Shown here: in pieces, positions 50,595 to 59,527 of the stretch | How positions within the stretch are numbered: position 1 is the first letter of the stretch | Layout: every line of letters starts with the position of its first letter | NCBI GenBank assembly: GCA_035760665.1 | Contig: DASTSN010000069.1 | Location: forward strand, 1 to 64,000 | Origin: DASTSN01 sp035760665 | GTDB taxonomy: Bacteria > Bacteroidota > Bacteroidia > Chitinophagales > Chitinophagaceae | DNA length: 64,000 nucleotides | Reading direction: 5' to 3' | Translations under genes and position numbers: made by a program | Notes under the pieces: model-generated | Databases searched by the model: none | What the model was told of the DNA's origin: nothing | What the model saw: the letters and a program-made list of their open reading frames with translations, nothing else

Positions 50595-53500
50595 ATGCAC
50601 AACCAGTCATTCCATAAAATCCGAATTGTTACTGCAGCGAGCCTCTTCGACGGGCATGATGCAGCGATTAATATCATGCGCCGCATTTTACAAAGTAAAG
50701 GCGCAGAAATCATTCACCTGGGTCATAACCGGAGTGCCAAAGAAATAGTGGAAGCGGCGATTGAAGAAGACGCTCAGGGCATTGCCATTACTTCCTACCA
50801 GGGCGGGCATGTGGAGTTTTTTAAATACATAAAAGATCTGTTGGATGAAAACGGCTGCGGCTATATAAAAATATTTGGCGGCGGAGGCGGTACTATTTTA
50901 CCCCACGAAATGCTGGAACTGCATCAATATGGCATCACCAGGATTTATTCGCCCGATGATGGCAGAACGATGGGCCTGGAAGGCATGATTGAAGATGTAA
51001 TCAGCAAATGCAAGGAAGTATTGCCTGCCGCTAACTGGAATGGAAGACTGCCGCTGGACGAAGTGAAAGATGTGCGGCGTATTGCCAGGGCCATTTCACT
51101 GGCTGAAAATGGACAGGACTATTCAGTTTTGCTGGGGGATATAAAAAAACAAAACGGGCATACGGCAACCGGAAAACATGCTATTCCGGTGCTGGGCATT
51201 ACCGGTACCGGCGGTGCGGGTAAATCTTCTGTTACCGATGAACTGGTACGCCGCTACCTGGCCAATTTTACCGATAAAACAATTGCCGTTATTTCTGTTG
51301 ACCCCTCAAAGAAAAAAACCGGCGGCGCCTTGCTGGGCGACCGCATCCGTATGAATGCCATTGCCCACCCGCGGGCCTATATGCGGTCGCTGGCTACCCG
51401 GGAAAGTGATAAAGCGCTCAGCGAACACATGCAGGAAGTGATTGATATTTGTAAAACGGCAGGTTTTGATCTCATTATCCTGGAAAGCGCAGGTGTAGGC
51501 CAGAGTGACGCTTCGATTCTGAATTTTTGTGATGTCAGCTTATATGTAATGACTCCGGAATATGGCGCAGCTTCCCAGCTCGAAAAAATTAATATGCTGG
51601 ATTATGCCGACGTGATTGCCATCAACAAATTTGATAAGGCTGGTGCGTTAGATGCCCTGGCGGATGTACGCAAACAATATAAAAGAAATCACCAGCTGTT
51701 TACAGCCAAAGATGATGAGTTGCCGGTGATTGGTACCATGGCCAGCAAATTTGGTGACGAAGGAATCAACAGGTTGTTTTCCCTGTTGCTGGAAAAAATC
51801 GGTGAAAAGAGCGGCGCCCGGTTTGGACCAGTGGACACGCTGCCCAATGCAGAAGGACTGGGAGGGGCTGTCATCATTCCAGCTAGCCGTGCCCGTTATT
51901 TAAGTGAAATCACCCTGACAATCCGGGATTACGACCGGCTGGTCAATGAGCAGGCCGGTCTTGCAAGCCGCCTCTACAGGTTGCAGGGCGCTTTACAAGA
52001 AACTGTTGTTGCCAATGATGCTGCCCTGAAAGCAGCCCTTGAAAGCCAGGTGCATTTACTGGAAGAACAATTGACACCAGTCAGCCGGAAACTGCTGGCA
52101 AAATGGCCGGAGAAATGGAAGGCTTACCAGCAGGATTATTATGAATACCATGTTCGCGATAAAGTCATCCGGCAGGATATGTTTACGATGAGCCTGTCCG
52201 GTAACAGGATTCCCAAGGTAGTATTACCCAAATACAGGGACTGGGGTGATATTTTGCGTTGGCAGGCACAGGAGAATGCACCGGGACATTTTCCTTTTAC
52301 GGCCGGTGTTTTTCCGCTGAAGCGGGAAGGCGAAGACCCCACGCGGATGTTTGCCGGTGAAGGCGGACCTGAACGTACCAATAAGCGGTTTCATTACCTC
52401 TCGTTCGGGCAGCCGGCTAAACGGTTGTCCACCGCGTTTGATTCGGTCACGCTGTATGGCGAAGACCCGGATTACCGGCCTGATATTTATGGAAAAGTCG
52501 GTAACAGCGGCGTCAGCATTGCCACACTGGATGATGCCAAGAAACTCTACAGTGGTTTTGATCTCTGTGATCCGAGAACATCGGTGAGTATGACCATCAA
52601 TGGCCCGGCGCCAGTGATACTGGCTTTTTTCCTGAATGCGGCTATTGATCAGCAATGCGAAAAATGGATTGAACAGAACAACCACTGGCCGGCTGTTGAT
52701 GCAAAAGCAAAGGAGAAATTTAAAACAATACCTCGGCCGCTGTATTATAATCCGGCGGCACCCGAGCGGCTGCCTGAAGGGCACAACGGCCTTGGCTTAA
52801 AGCTACTGGGCCTGAGTGGCGATGAAGTGATTCCTGCGGCTGTATACGATCAATGCCGGCGGGTTGCCCTGCAACAGGTGCGGGGTACCGTGCAGGCAGA
52901 TATTTTAAAAGAAGACCAGGCACAGAATACCTGCATTTTTTCCACTGAGTTTGCTCTGAAACTGATGGGGGACGTGCAGGAATACTTTATTCAACAACAG
53001 GTAAAGAATTTTTACAGTGTCAGTATCAGCGGGTATCATATTGCTGAAGCCGGCGCCAATCCCATTACACAGCTTGCCTTTACGCTGGCTAACGGGTTTA
53101 CCTACGTGGAGTATTACCTCAGTCGCGGTATGCCTATAGATGATTTTGCACCGAACCTCTCTTTCTTTTTCAGCAACGGTATGGACCCTGAATACAGTGT
53201 GATCGGCCGCGTGGCACGGCGCATCTGGGCCAAAGCCATGAAGTACAAATACAAGGCAAACAAGCGCAGCCAGATGCTGAAATATCATATCCAGACTTCG
53301 GGCCGCAGCCTGCACGCCCAGGAAATTGATTTCAATGATATTCGTACAACGCTCCAGGCTTTATACGCAATTTATGATAACTGTAACAGCCTTCACACCA
53401 ATGCGTATGACGAAGCGATTACAACACCCACTGAAGAAAGTGTACGCAGGGCCATGGCGATACAACTGATCATCAACCGCGAACTGGGATCTGCCAAAAC

Positions 53501-53981
53501 GGAAAATTTTATCCAGGGCTCATTTATTATTGAGGAACTTACAGACCTCGTTGAGGAAGCCGTGCTTCTTGAATTTGACCGCCTGTCTGAACGCGGGGGG
53601 GTATTGGGCGCCATGGAGCGAATGTACCAGCGTAATAAAATCCAGGAGGAAAGCCTGCATTACGAACACCTTAAGCATACGGGTGAATTACCGATTGTGG
53701 GCGTGAATACTTTTTTAAACAAAAAAGGATCGCCTACCACCATTCCCAACGAAGTGATCCGGAGTGCGAAGGAAGAAAAGGAACAGCAAATTCAAAACCT
53801 TCGGTTATTTCATCAGCGGAATGCAAAAAGGGCTGCCGGAGCTTTAACAAAGCTGCAGCAGGTTGCGATCAGCAACGGTAACTTATTTGCCCAGTTGATG
53901 GAGACCGTGAAATATTGCTCGCTGGGACAAATTACGCATGCTCTGTACGAGGTAGGCGGTCAATACAGGCGGAATATGTAA
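50595..53981 (+). CDS. icmF: Fused isobutyryl-CoA mutase IcmF (B12-, GTPase- and mutase domains)
   Basis: A 1128-aa coenzyme B12-dependent acyl-CoA mutase that interconverts isobutyryl-CoA and n-butyryl-CoA (and related pairs). Three units in order: B12-binding domain (residues 1-150, SLFDGHD with H21 as cobalt ligand), the MeaB/MeaI-type GTPase chaperone with P-loop GTGGAGKSS (about 203-211), and the mutase large domain (from about 560: NFYSVSISGYHIAEAGAN, AFTLANGFTYVEYYLSRG, LHTNAYDEAITTPTEESVRRA). This order defines IcmF. The ATG at 50595 follows a -7 element and palindrome; an earlier in-frame start at 50532 would place them inside the gene. Confidence 0.95.
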   Translation: MHNQSFHKIRIVTAASLFDGHDAAINIMRRILQSKGAEIIHLGHNRSAKEIVEAAIEEDAQGIAITSYQGGHVEFFKYIKDLLDENGCGYIKIFGGGGGTILPHEMLELHQYGITRIYSPDDGRTMGLEGMIEDVISKCKEVLPAANWNGRLPLDEVKDVRRIARAISLAENGQDYSVLLGDIKKQNGHTATGKHAIPVLGITGTGGAGKSSVTDELVRRYLANFTDKTIAVISVDPSKKKTGGALLGDRIRMNAIAHPRAYMRSLATRESDKALSEHMQEVIDICKTAGFDLIILESAGVGQSDASILNFCDVSLYVMTPEYGAASQLEKINMLDYADVIAINKFDKAGALDALADVRKQYKRNHQLFTAKDDELPVIGTMASKFGDEGINRLFSLLLEKIGEKSGARFGPVDTLPNAEGLGGAVIIPASRARYLSEITLTIRDYDRLVNEQAGLASRLYRLQGALQETVVANDAALKAALESQVHLLEEQLTPVSRKLLAKWPEKWKAYQQDYYEYHVRDKVIRQDMFTMSLSGNRIPKVVLPKYRDWGDILRWQAQENAPGHFPFTAGVFPLKREGEDPTRMFAGEGGPERTNKRFHYLSFGQPAKRLSTAFDSVTLYGEDPDYRPDIYGKVGNSGVSIATLDDAKKLYSGFDLCDPRTSVSMTINGPAPVILAFFLNAAIDQQCEKWIEQNNHWPAVDAKAKEKFKTIPRPLYYNPAAPERLPEGHNGLGLKLLGLSGDEVIPAAVYDQCRRVALQQVRGTVQADILKEDQAQNTCIFSTEFALKLMGDVQEYFIQQQVKNFYSVSISGYHIAEAGANPITQLAFTLANGFTYVEYYLSRGMPIDDFAPNLSFFFSNGMDPEYSVIGRVARRIWAKAMKYKYKANKRSQMLKYHIQTSGRSLHAQEIDFNDIRTTLQALYAIYDNCNSLHTNAYDEAITTPTEESVRRAMAIQLIINRELGSAKTENFIQGSFIIEELTDLVEEAVLLEFDRLSERGGVLGAMERMYQRNKIQEESLHYEHLKHTGELPIVGVNTFLNKKGSPTTIPNEVIRSAKEEKEQQIQNLRLFHQRNAKRAAGALTKLQQVAISNGNLFAQLMETVKYCSLGQITHALYEVGGQYRRNM

Positions 53982-54070
53982 TACGCAACAGCCTGCAATT
54001 GTTGAAAAACTGTTAAGGCTTTGTTTGGTTTCTGAACCTGCTGTAACTTACGGCCACTATTACTTACTGC

Positions 54071-56473
54071 ATGGAAAAGTTATTGCATCAGCGGATCCGG
54101 TACATTTTGTTCTTTTTAGTATTGATGAAGCTTTCAGTTGCCGGCCGGGCACAAAACATCGATTCCACACTTGCAGTGTATGCGGATCAGTACCCGCATG
54201 AACGGGCCTACCTTCAATATGACAAGGCGGCTTATGCGCCGGGCGAAACGATCTGGTTTAAAGCCTACCTGATGGAAGATATTTTCCCTGCAGATGAAAG
54301 CAAGACTTTTTATATCGACTGGTTTGATGATCATGGGCTATTATTGTCACATACGGTTTGCCCGCTGGTAGATGCCAGCACCTATGGCCAGTTTGATATT
54401 CCTGCTGCTTATAAAGGAAATTATATTCATGTCAAGGCCTATACACGCTGGATGCTGAATTTTGATTCGGCTTTTCTATATGAAAAAGACATCCGCGTTA
54501 TAGCACAAAATCCTGTCGTAGCACCGAAAGTTGCTATTATGCCTACGCTGCGGTTTTTCCCAGAAGGGGGAGATGCCGTTGCGGGGATCCCTAACAGGCT
54601 GGCCTTTATGGTAACTGACCAGTGGGGGAAACCTGTAGCTGCAAAAGGTGTGATTACTGATGCTAAAGGGAAAATGATCGACAGCCTGAAAACCCTGCAC
54701 GATGGTATGGGGTATTGCTTCCTGGTGCCGCAGCCGGGCATGGTTTATACAGCGAAATGGAAAGATGAAAAGGGCGGTGCTCATACCACAGCTTTACCGT
54801 TGGTAAAGCCTTCGGGGATTAGCATGCAGGTAACCGTGTCTGGTACCAAGCGCATCTTTGCCATCCATGCTACCATCGACGCAGCCACCCAGTTACAAAC
54901 ACTGCATATTATTGGCACCATGCAGCAGCATGAAGTGTTTAAGATCGTAAAGGATATTTCATCAGGGAGTGCGGCGGCGATCATTCCAACGGAAAACCTT
55001 CCTGCGGGCATCCTGACCATTACCGTTTTTGATAACAACTGGAATGCCCTGGCGGAACGGATTACGTACATACGCAATGAAGATTATTTTTTCCAGCCTC
55101 AAATGGAGGTTGACCACTGGGGGCTTAGTAAGCGGGCAAGAAATGAAATCCGCATAACGGTTCCCGATAGCCTGGTGGCCGACCTTTCCGTAGCTATTAC
55201 CGATGCTGCTATTGAAACCGACAGCAGTGAAACGATTCTTTCGCGCCTGAGCCTGACCAGTGACCTGCGAGGCTATGTGCACAACCCCGCTTATTATTTT
55301 TCTAATAACAGCGATTCTTTACAACAACAATTAGATTTAGTGATGCTGACACACGGATGGCGCCGTTTTAAATGGGAAGATGTGGTGAAAGGTAAACTGC
55401 CAGTGATCACGTATTCAAGAGACACTTCGTATTTATCATTGTCGGGACAGATTTACGGCGCATTGCCTTCGCAGTTAGCCAGTGCGGGCACCATTGTGAT
55501 GATTCTGAAACAAAAAGATTCCACCAATAAAATGCTGATGGCGCCCATTGACCGAAAGGGTCTTTTCAGTGATCCGTCCGCTGTCTTTTTCGATTCGGCC
55601 CGCGTGTATTACCAGCTTCCTAAATCATCGGGCCTTTCTGATGCCGCTGTAAAGTTTATGCTGGACCGCTTACCGCCACTGGGCTACCGGCCACCGCAAA
55701 ACCTGCCGTTTGCGAATGCTTTCTATAATGCAACTGCTACACTGCGCCATTTCAGGCTGGCGGAAGAAGCTGTGGGCCTGGAAGAGTTGCAGCGTGTGAA
55801 AGTGCTGGAAAATGTAACGGTTACTGCCAAAAAGAAATCACCCCTGGAGCAGATGGACGAAAAGTATGCGACCGGCTTATTTGAAGGAGGCGACGCTTAC
55901 CAGTTTGACATTGTTAATGACCCCATCGCCAAAGGCTATAACAATATTTTTTATTACCTGCAGGGTAAAGTGGCCGGCTTGCAGGTGAGTGTTAACGGCA
56001 GCAATGTAAATATGCAATGGCAGGGCGGCACACCGCAATTGTACCTGAACGAGATGCAGGCTGATGTGGACATGGTATCTTCCGTAAACGTGAGTGATAT
56101 AGCTTATATAAAAGTTTTTCGTCCGCCGTTTATGGGCGGTTTTGGTGGCGGCAATGGCGCTATTGCCATTTATACAAGAAAAGGCGGCGATGTAAAATTG
56201 CCACCCGGCAAAGGGTTGAACTATAATGTGGTGACCGGCTATACGCCGGTACGGGAATTTTATTCACCCAATTACGACCGCTTTGATCCGCGCAATGAGC
56301 AAAGAGATGTACGGACAACCATCTACTGGAATCCCCGGGTAATTACAACGCCGCAAAGAAATCAGGTGACCCTTACATTCTACAACAATGATGTTACTGA
56401 GTCGTTCCGTGTTATTATCGAGGGAATGACAAGGGACGGCCGGCTGGCACATATCGAGCAGATGATGGAATAA
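54071..56473 (+). CDS. MG2-type exported protein ending in a TonB plug domain without barrel
   Basis: An 800-aa exported protein, signal peptide to about residue 28 (GRAQ). The N-terminal domain (about 35-145) has PHERAYLQYDKAAYAPGETI, the opening of alpha-2-macroglobulin MG domains, followed by FFPEGGDAVAGIPNRLAFM and further Ig-like units. Residues about 630-715 form a TonB-receptor plug (YNNIFYYLQGKVAGLQV, PQLYLNEMQADVDMVSSVNVSD IAYIKVFRPPF, GGGNGAIAIYTRKGG). No transmembrane barrel follows: only about 85 residues remain. Similar proteins occur in other Bacteroidota; whether they contact TonB or outer-membrane partners is unknown. It follows icmF by 89 bp. Confidence 0.8.
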   Translation: MEKLLHQRIRYILFFLVLMKLSVAGRAQNIDSTLAVYADQYPHERAYLQYDKAAYAPGETIWFKAYLMEDIFPADESKTFYIDWFDDHGLLLSHTVCPLVDASTYGQFDIPAAYKGNYIHVKAYTRWMLNFDSAFLYEKDIRVIAQNPVVAPKVAIMPTLRFFPEGGDAVAGIPNRLAFMVTDQWGKPVAAKGVITDAKGKMIDSLKTLHDGMGYCFLVPQPGMVYTAKWKDEKGGAHTTALPLVKPSGISMQVTVSGTKRIFAIHATIDAATQLQTLHIIGTMQQHEVFKIVKDISSGSAAAIIPTENLPAGILTITVFDNNWNALAERITYIRNEDYFFQPQMEVDHWGLSKRARNEIRITVPDSLVADLSVAITDAAIETDSSETILSRLSLTSDLRGYVHNPAYYFSNNSDSLQQQLDLVMLTHGWRRFKWEDVVKGKLPVITYSRDTSYLSLSGQIYGALPSQLASAGTIVMILKQKDSTNKMLMAPIDRKGLFSDPSAVFFDSARVYYQLPKSSGLSDAAVKFMLDRLPPLGYRPPQNLPFANAFYNATATLRHFRLAEEAVGLEELQRVKVLENVTVTAKKKSPLEQMDEKYATGLFEGGDAYQFDIVNDPIAKGYNNIFYYLQGKVAGLQVSVNGSNVNMQWQGGTPQLYLNEMQADVDMVSSVNVSDIAYIKVFRPPFMGGFGGGNGAIAIYTRKGGDVKLPPGKGLNYNVVTGYTPVREFYSPNYDRFDPRNEQRDVRTTIYWNPRVITTPQRNQVTLTFYNNDVTESFRVIIEGMTRDGRLAHIEQMME

Positions 56474-56535
56474 ATGACAGGTTTATCCCCAATCGTTTAG
56501 CTGCTCAATTATTAAACCGTTACAAAGAAATTGTC

Positions 56536-57564
56536 ATGCTTGTTCCTCTTGCTTTCAAACGCCAAACAATTGATAAACCATTGTGGCTGCTGGCCGGCGA
56601 TGTGGGTGGTACAAAAGTGAATATGGCTTTGTACAGAGCGGATCATACTGGTCTTCACGCTGTTCGGCAAAAAAAATTTCATTCGGACGAATACAAATCA
56701 TTAAATGAAATTGTGCGGTCCTTTATCGGCAATGAAGCTATCCCCGAAAGGATTTGTATGGCGGTGGCCGGGCCCGTTATGGACGGAAAAGTTGACATCA
56801 CGAACCTGCCCTGGCATTGCGACAGTAACGCTTTAAGCAAAGAGCTGCAAGACGCAAATGTTGTTTTTATCAATGACCTGGAAGCAACAGCTTATGGCCT
56901 GGCCGGCTTGCATGCAGATGAACTCTGTATCCTGAATGAAGGAAACCTGGCGCTCAAAGGGAATATCGGTATCATTGCTCCGGGTACCGGCCTTGGTGAA
57001 GCCGGTCTTTTCTGGGATGGAACCCGCTATCATCCCTTTGCGTGTGAAGGCGGCCATTGTGTGTTTGCAAGCCAGACTCAGCTCGACTTTGAATTGTACC
57101 AGTGGTTAAAAAATAAATTTGATAACATCAGCTGGGAACGCTTGGTATGCGGCCCTGGCATTCATTCCATTTTTCTTTTTTTGACGGAAGCCAAACAGAT
57201 GAAAGTGGCAGCGAATATTCTGCAGCAAATGGAAACGGATGATCCGTCGGCTGTCATCAGCGAACATGCACTGGCGGGCGATTGTGTGGTATGCACTAAA
57301 ACGATGGAACTGTTCACTGGTTACCTGGCAACCGAAGCCAATTGCCTGGCATTGAAATATAAAGCTACCGGCGGCATTTTTATCGGCGGGGGCATACCGC
57401 CCAAAATACTGCCGCTATTGCAAACCCCGGCCTGGCTGGAACGATTTTTTGACAGTGACCGCATGCAGCCCCTGTTGCAGCAGGTGCCGGTACGGGTACT
57501 ATTAAATGCTAAAACAGCGTTGCTGGGTGCTGCTTACTACGGTGCATACAGTATGGAACGTTAG
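56536..57564 (+). CDS. glk: Glucokinase
   Basis: A 342-aa hexokinase-fold glucokinase of the Glk (PF02685) type, phosphorylating glucose with ATP. It shows the phosphate motif LLAGDVGGTKVNMALY, the catalytic Asp in FINDLEATAYG, GTGLGEAGL and the metal-less EGGHCVFASQ, where ROK kinases would have a zinc-Cys cluster. It lies downstream of the plug-domain gene by 62 bp. It would consume glucose released by the GH65, GH37 and GH63 enzymes of this window. Confidence 0.92.
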   Translation: MLVPLAFKRQTIDKPLWLLAGDVGGTKVNMALYRADHTGLHAVRQKKFHSDEYKSLNEIVRSFIGNEAIPERICMAVAGPVMDGKVDITNLPWHCDSNALSKELQDANVVFINDLEATAYGLAGLHADELCILNEGNLALKGNIGIIAPGTGLGEAGLFWDGTRYHPFACEGGHCVFASQTQLDFELYQWLKNKFDNISWERLVCGPGIHSIFLFLTEAKQMKVAANILQQMETDDPSAVISEHALAGDCVVCTKTMELFTGYLATEANCLALKYKATGGIFIGGGIPPKILPLLQTPAWLERFFDSDRMQPLLQQVPVRVLLNAKTALLGAAYYGAYSMER

Positions 57565-57566
57565 AA

Positions 57567-58418
57567 TTAATACCGGGTTGCCGGGCAGCCTACCCGTTTA
57601 TCCCGTTTGTAGGCCGGCAGCCCGTTCGTTTTTCTGTATTGATCAACCAGGCGGATAGTGAACGTAAGAGCGATATAGTAATAACCATCTTTCTTTTTCG
57701 CAAGGCCTCTTGTAAGTCCGCCCGGCGGATAAGGCCCAGCACCCACTTCATCCCCCCGGTATGCCAGTTCTACCGCTTTGTCCCCGCGGGCATTCCGTAA
57801 GGTTGTTTCATCAACATAGTTAGTGCTGACATCGTCGATATAATCCGTAAATGTTTTACGGTAACCAATTTCAAGACCCAGCCGCATGTCTTCATTCAAA
57901 GCCCGTTCTGCACCAATGCCAAATGGTATGCAAAACTGTGTAAGTTTGTAGTCTTTCACAGCAGGTAAAAAACCTTCTCCCTCTGTGCTTAATGGTTTTA
58001 AAAATGTTTTCGCACCTGTCGTGTCTTTCGTATAGGGATTGAAATGAAAAATCCCGATACCTGCGTACACATACGGTGTCCACCAGCGATCATTTAGGCT
58101 AAAGAAATTATATTGTAATCCGCCTTCCCAGTCAAAAACGGCCGATTTGAAATTCAGGTTGCGGCGTTTCATATCGGCTGATCCTTTTTTATCATCGGCA
58201 TGAAGGGATGTCAGGGAAAAATAGGTCCTGGCAGCGATATGGTCATTCAGGTCGTACCGCAGGCCGACAGACCCGATAAAACCACCCTGTGAAAAAACAG
58301 ATGATTTTGGTTTCAGGTCCCCTTTGTAGGCGGAAAAGCCAGCCCGTACAGTCAAGTGCAGATTTTGCGCGGCAGCCACCAGTGGGGAGAGGCCAAGAAT
58401 CAGGAGAAGTTTTTTCAT
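57567..58418 (-). CDS. DUF6089-type outer-membrane beta-barrel protein
   Basis: A 283-aa exported barrel with signal peptide MKKLLLILGLSPLVAAAQ. The LTVRAGFSAYKGDLKP opening, alternating strands (GFIGSVGLRYDLNDHIAARTYF, TPYVYAGIGIFHFNPY, QFCIPFGIGAERALNEDMRLGLEIGYRKTFTDYIDDVST) and the C-terminal DGYYYIALTFTIRL strand match DUF6089/OmpA-like porin-type barrels common in Bacteroidota. It has no OmpA peptidoglycan-binding domain. Convergent with glk by 2 bp. Function unknown. Confidence 0.85.
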   Translation of the reverse strand: MKKLLLILGLSPLVAAAQNLHLTVRAGFSAYKGDLKPKSSVFSQGGFIGSVGLRYDLNDHIAARTYFSLTSLHADDKKGSADMKRRNLNFKSAVFDWEGGLQYNFFSLNDRWWTPYVYAGIGIFHFNPYTKDTTGAKTFLKPLSTEGEGFLPAVKDYKLTQFCIPFGIGAERALNEDMRLGLEIGYRKTFTDYIDDVSTNYVDETTLRNARGDKAVELAYRGDEVGAGPYPPGGLTRGLAKKKDGYYYIALTFTIRLVDQYRKTNGLPAYKRDKRVGCPATRY

Positions 58419-58565
58419 GATGTTACTGCAATATGCCTGTTAAACGATTTTTCCGTTTGTTTATTTTCCATTCTGCAGAGATAATTCAGATCGTGTTGTG
58501 TTGTTTTGATGCAACCTGTATTGTCGGGATTCAGTAGATTGCAGGCTTTTTCAAAAAGATAGACT

Positions 58566-59369
58566 ATGAAAGTATTTTTTGCTGCAGGGGTGATTCTTAT
58601 ACTGGTTGCCGGTTGCGCTTACAATCCCTACCGTCAAACAAACCGTAGTTATAAAAAGCAGGCGAAAGCCTTTGCCCGGCAGTTACGGACCTATCCGCTG
58701 CGTGATACACTGGATAATAGTGCGTACTGGGTGGGTACAACGAACTTCAATATGCGCAAGCCGGATTTTGTCATCATTCATCATACGGCGCAAAACAGTT
58801 GTGCACAAACGCTGAAAACATTTACGTTGCCGCGAACACAGGTGAGTGCCCATTATGTCATCTGTAAAGACGGCACCATCCACCACATGCTGAATGATTA
58901 CCTGCGTGCCTGGCAGGCCGGCGTCAGCCGCTGGGGAAACAATACAGATATCAACAGCAGCAGCATTGGCATTGAACTGGATAATAACGGGTTTGAACCA
59001 TTTACCGACCCGCAAATCAACAGCCTGCTGCGCCTGCTGGCACGGTTGAAAAAAGAATATCATATTCCTGCCGCCAATTTTATTGGACATGGTGATATTG
59101 CTCCCGCCCGTAAAAATGACCCGAACTGGCGCTTCCCCTGGAAATTACTGGCCGACCATGGATTTGGCGCCTGGTATGATGATACAACCAATGTGCAGGT
59201 ACCGGCCAATTTTGACCACCTGCAGGCTTTACGCATTATTGGTTATGATATGCGGGATACAACCGCTGCTGAGATTGCCTTTAAACGTCACTGGTTGCAG
59301 GATACTACGGCCGGCCTGGATGAAGAACAATGTAAAGTGCTGCTGCAGTTGGTCAACAAATTCAGGTAA
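58566..59369 (+). CDS. N-acetylmuramoyl-L-alanine amidase lipoprotein (Amidase_2)
   Basis: A 267-aa lipoprotein (lipobox VAGC, Cys 17) of the AmpD-type zinc amidase family, which cuts the MurNAc-L-Ala bond of peptidoglycan or its turnover products. Zinc ligands are in FVIIHHTAQNS (first His), GHGDIAPARKNDPNWRFPW (second His and the Asp/Cys position as Asp), with SSIGIELDNNG as the third conserved block. A C-terminal region of about 70 residues (LQALRIIGYDMRDTTAAEIAF) resembles a peptidoglycan-binding-type three-helix module. It is periplasmic, so it could supply the muropeptide sugars handled by the AmgK-MurU pair. Confidence 0.9.
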   Translation: MKVFFAAGVILILVAGCAYNPYRQTNRSYKKQAKAFARQLRTYPLRDTLDNSAYWVGTTNFNMRKPDFVIIHHTAQNSCAQTLKTFTLPRTQVSAHYVICKDGTIHHMLNDYLRAWQAGVSRWGNNTDINSSSIGIELDNNGFEPFTDPQINSLLRLLARLKKEYHIPAANFIGHGDIAPARKNDPNWRFPWKLLADHGFGAWYDDTTNVQVPANFDHLQALRIIGYDMRDTTAAEIAFKRHWLQDTTAGLDEEQCKVLLQLVNKFR

Positions 59370-59527
59370 TGGTTCGTTAAACAGGTATTGACGGGACTTA
59401 CACTGTTTCCATCCGGGGGTATTTGCGATCAATGTTTTATTTTCACAGGCTGAAGTATGCGTGTTTGCCGGCGCTGATGCTCAACGGTTGACCTGCCTTT
59501 TGCGAATTGCCAACTAATAAATTAATT

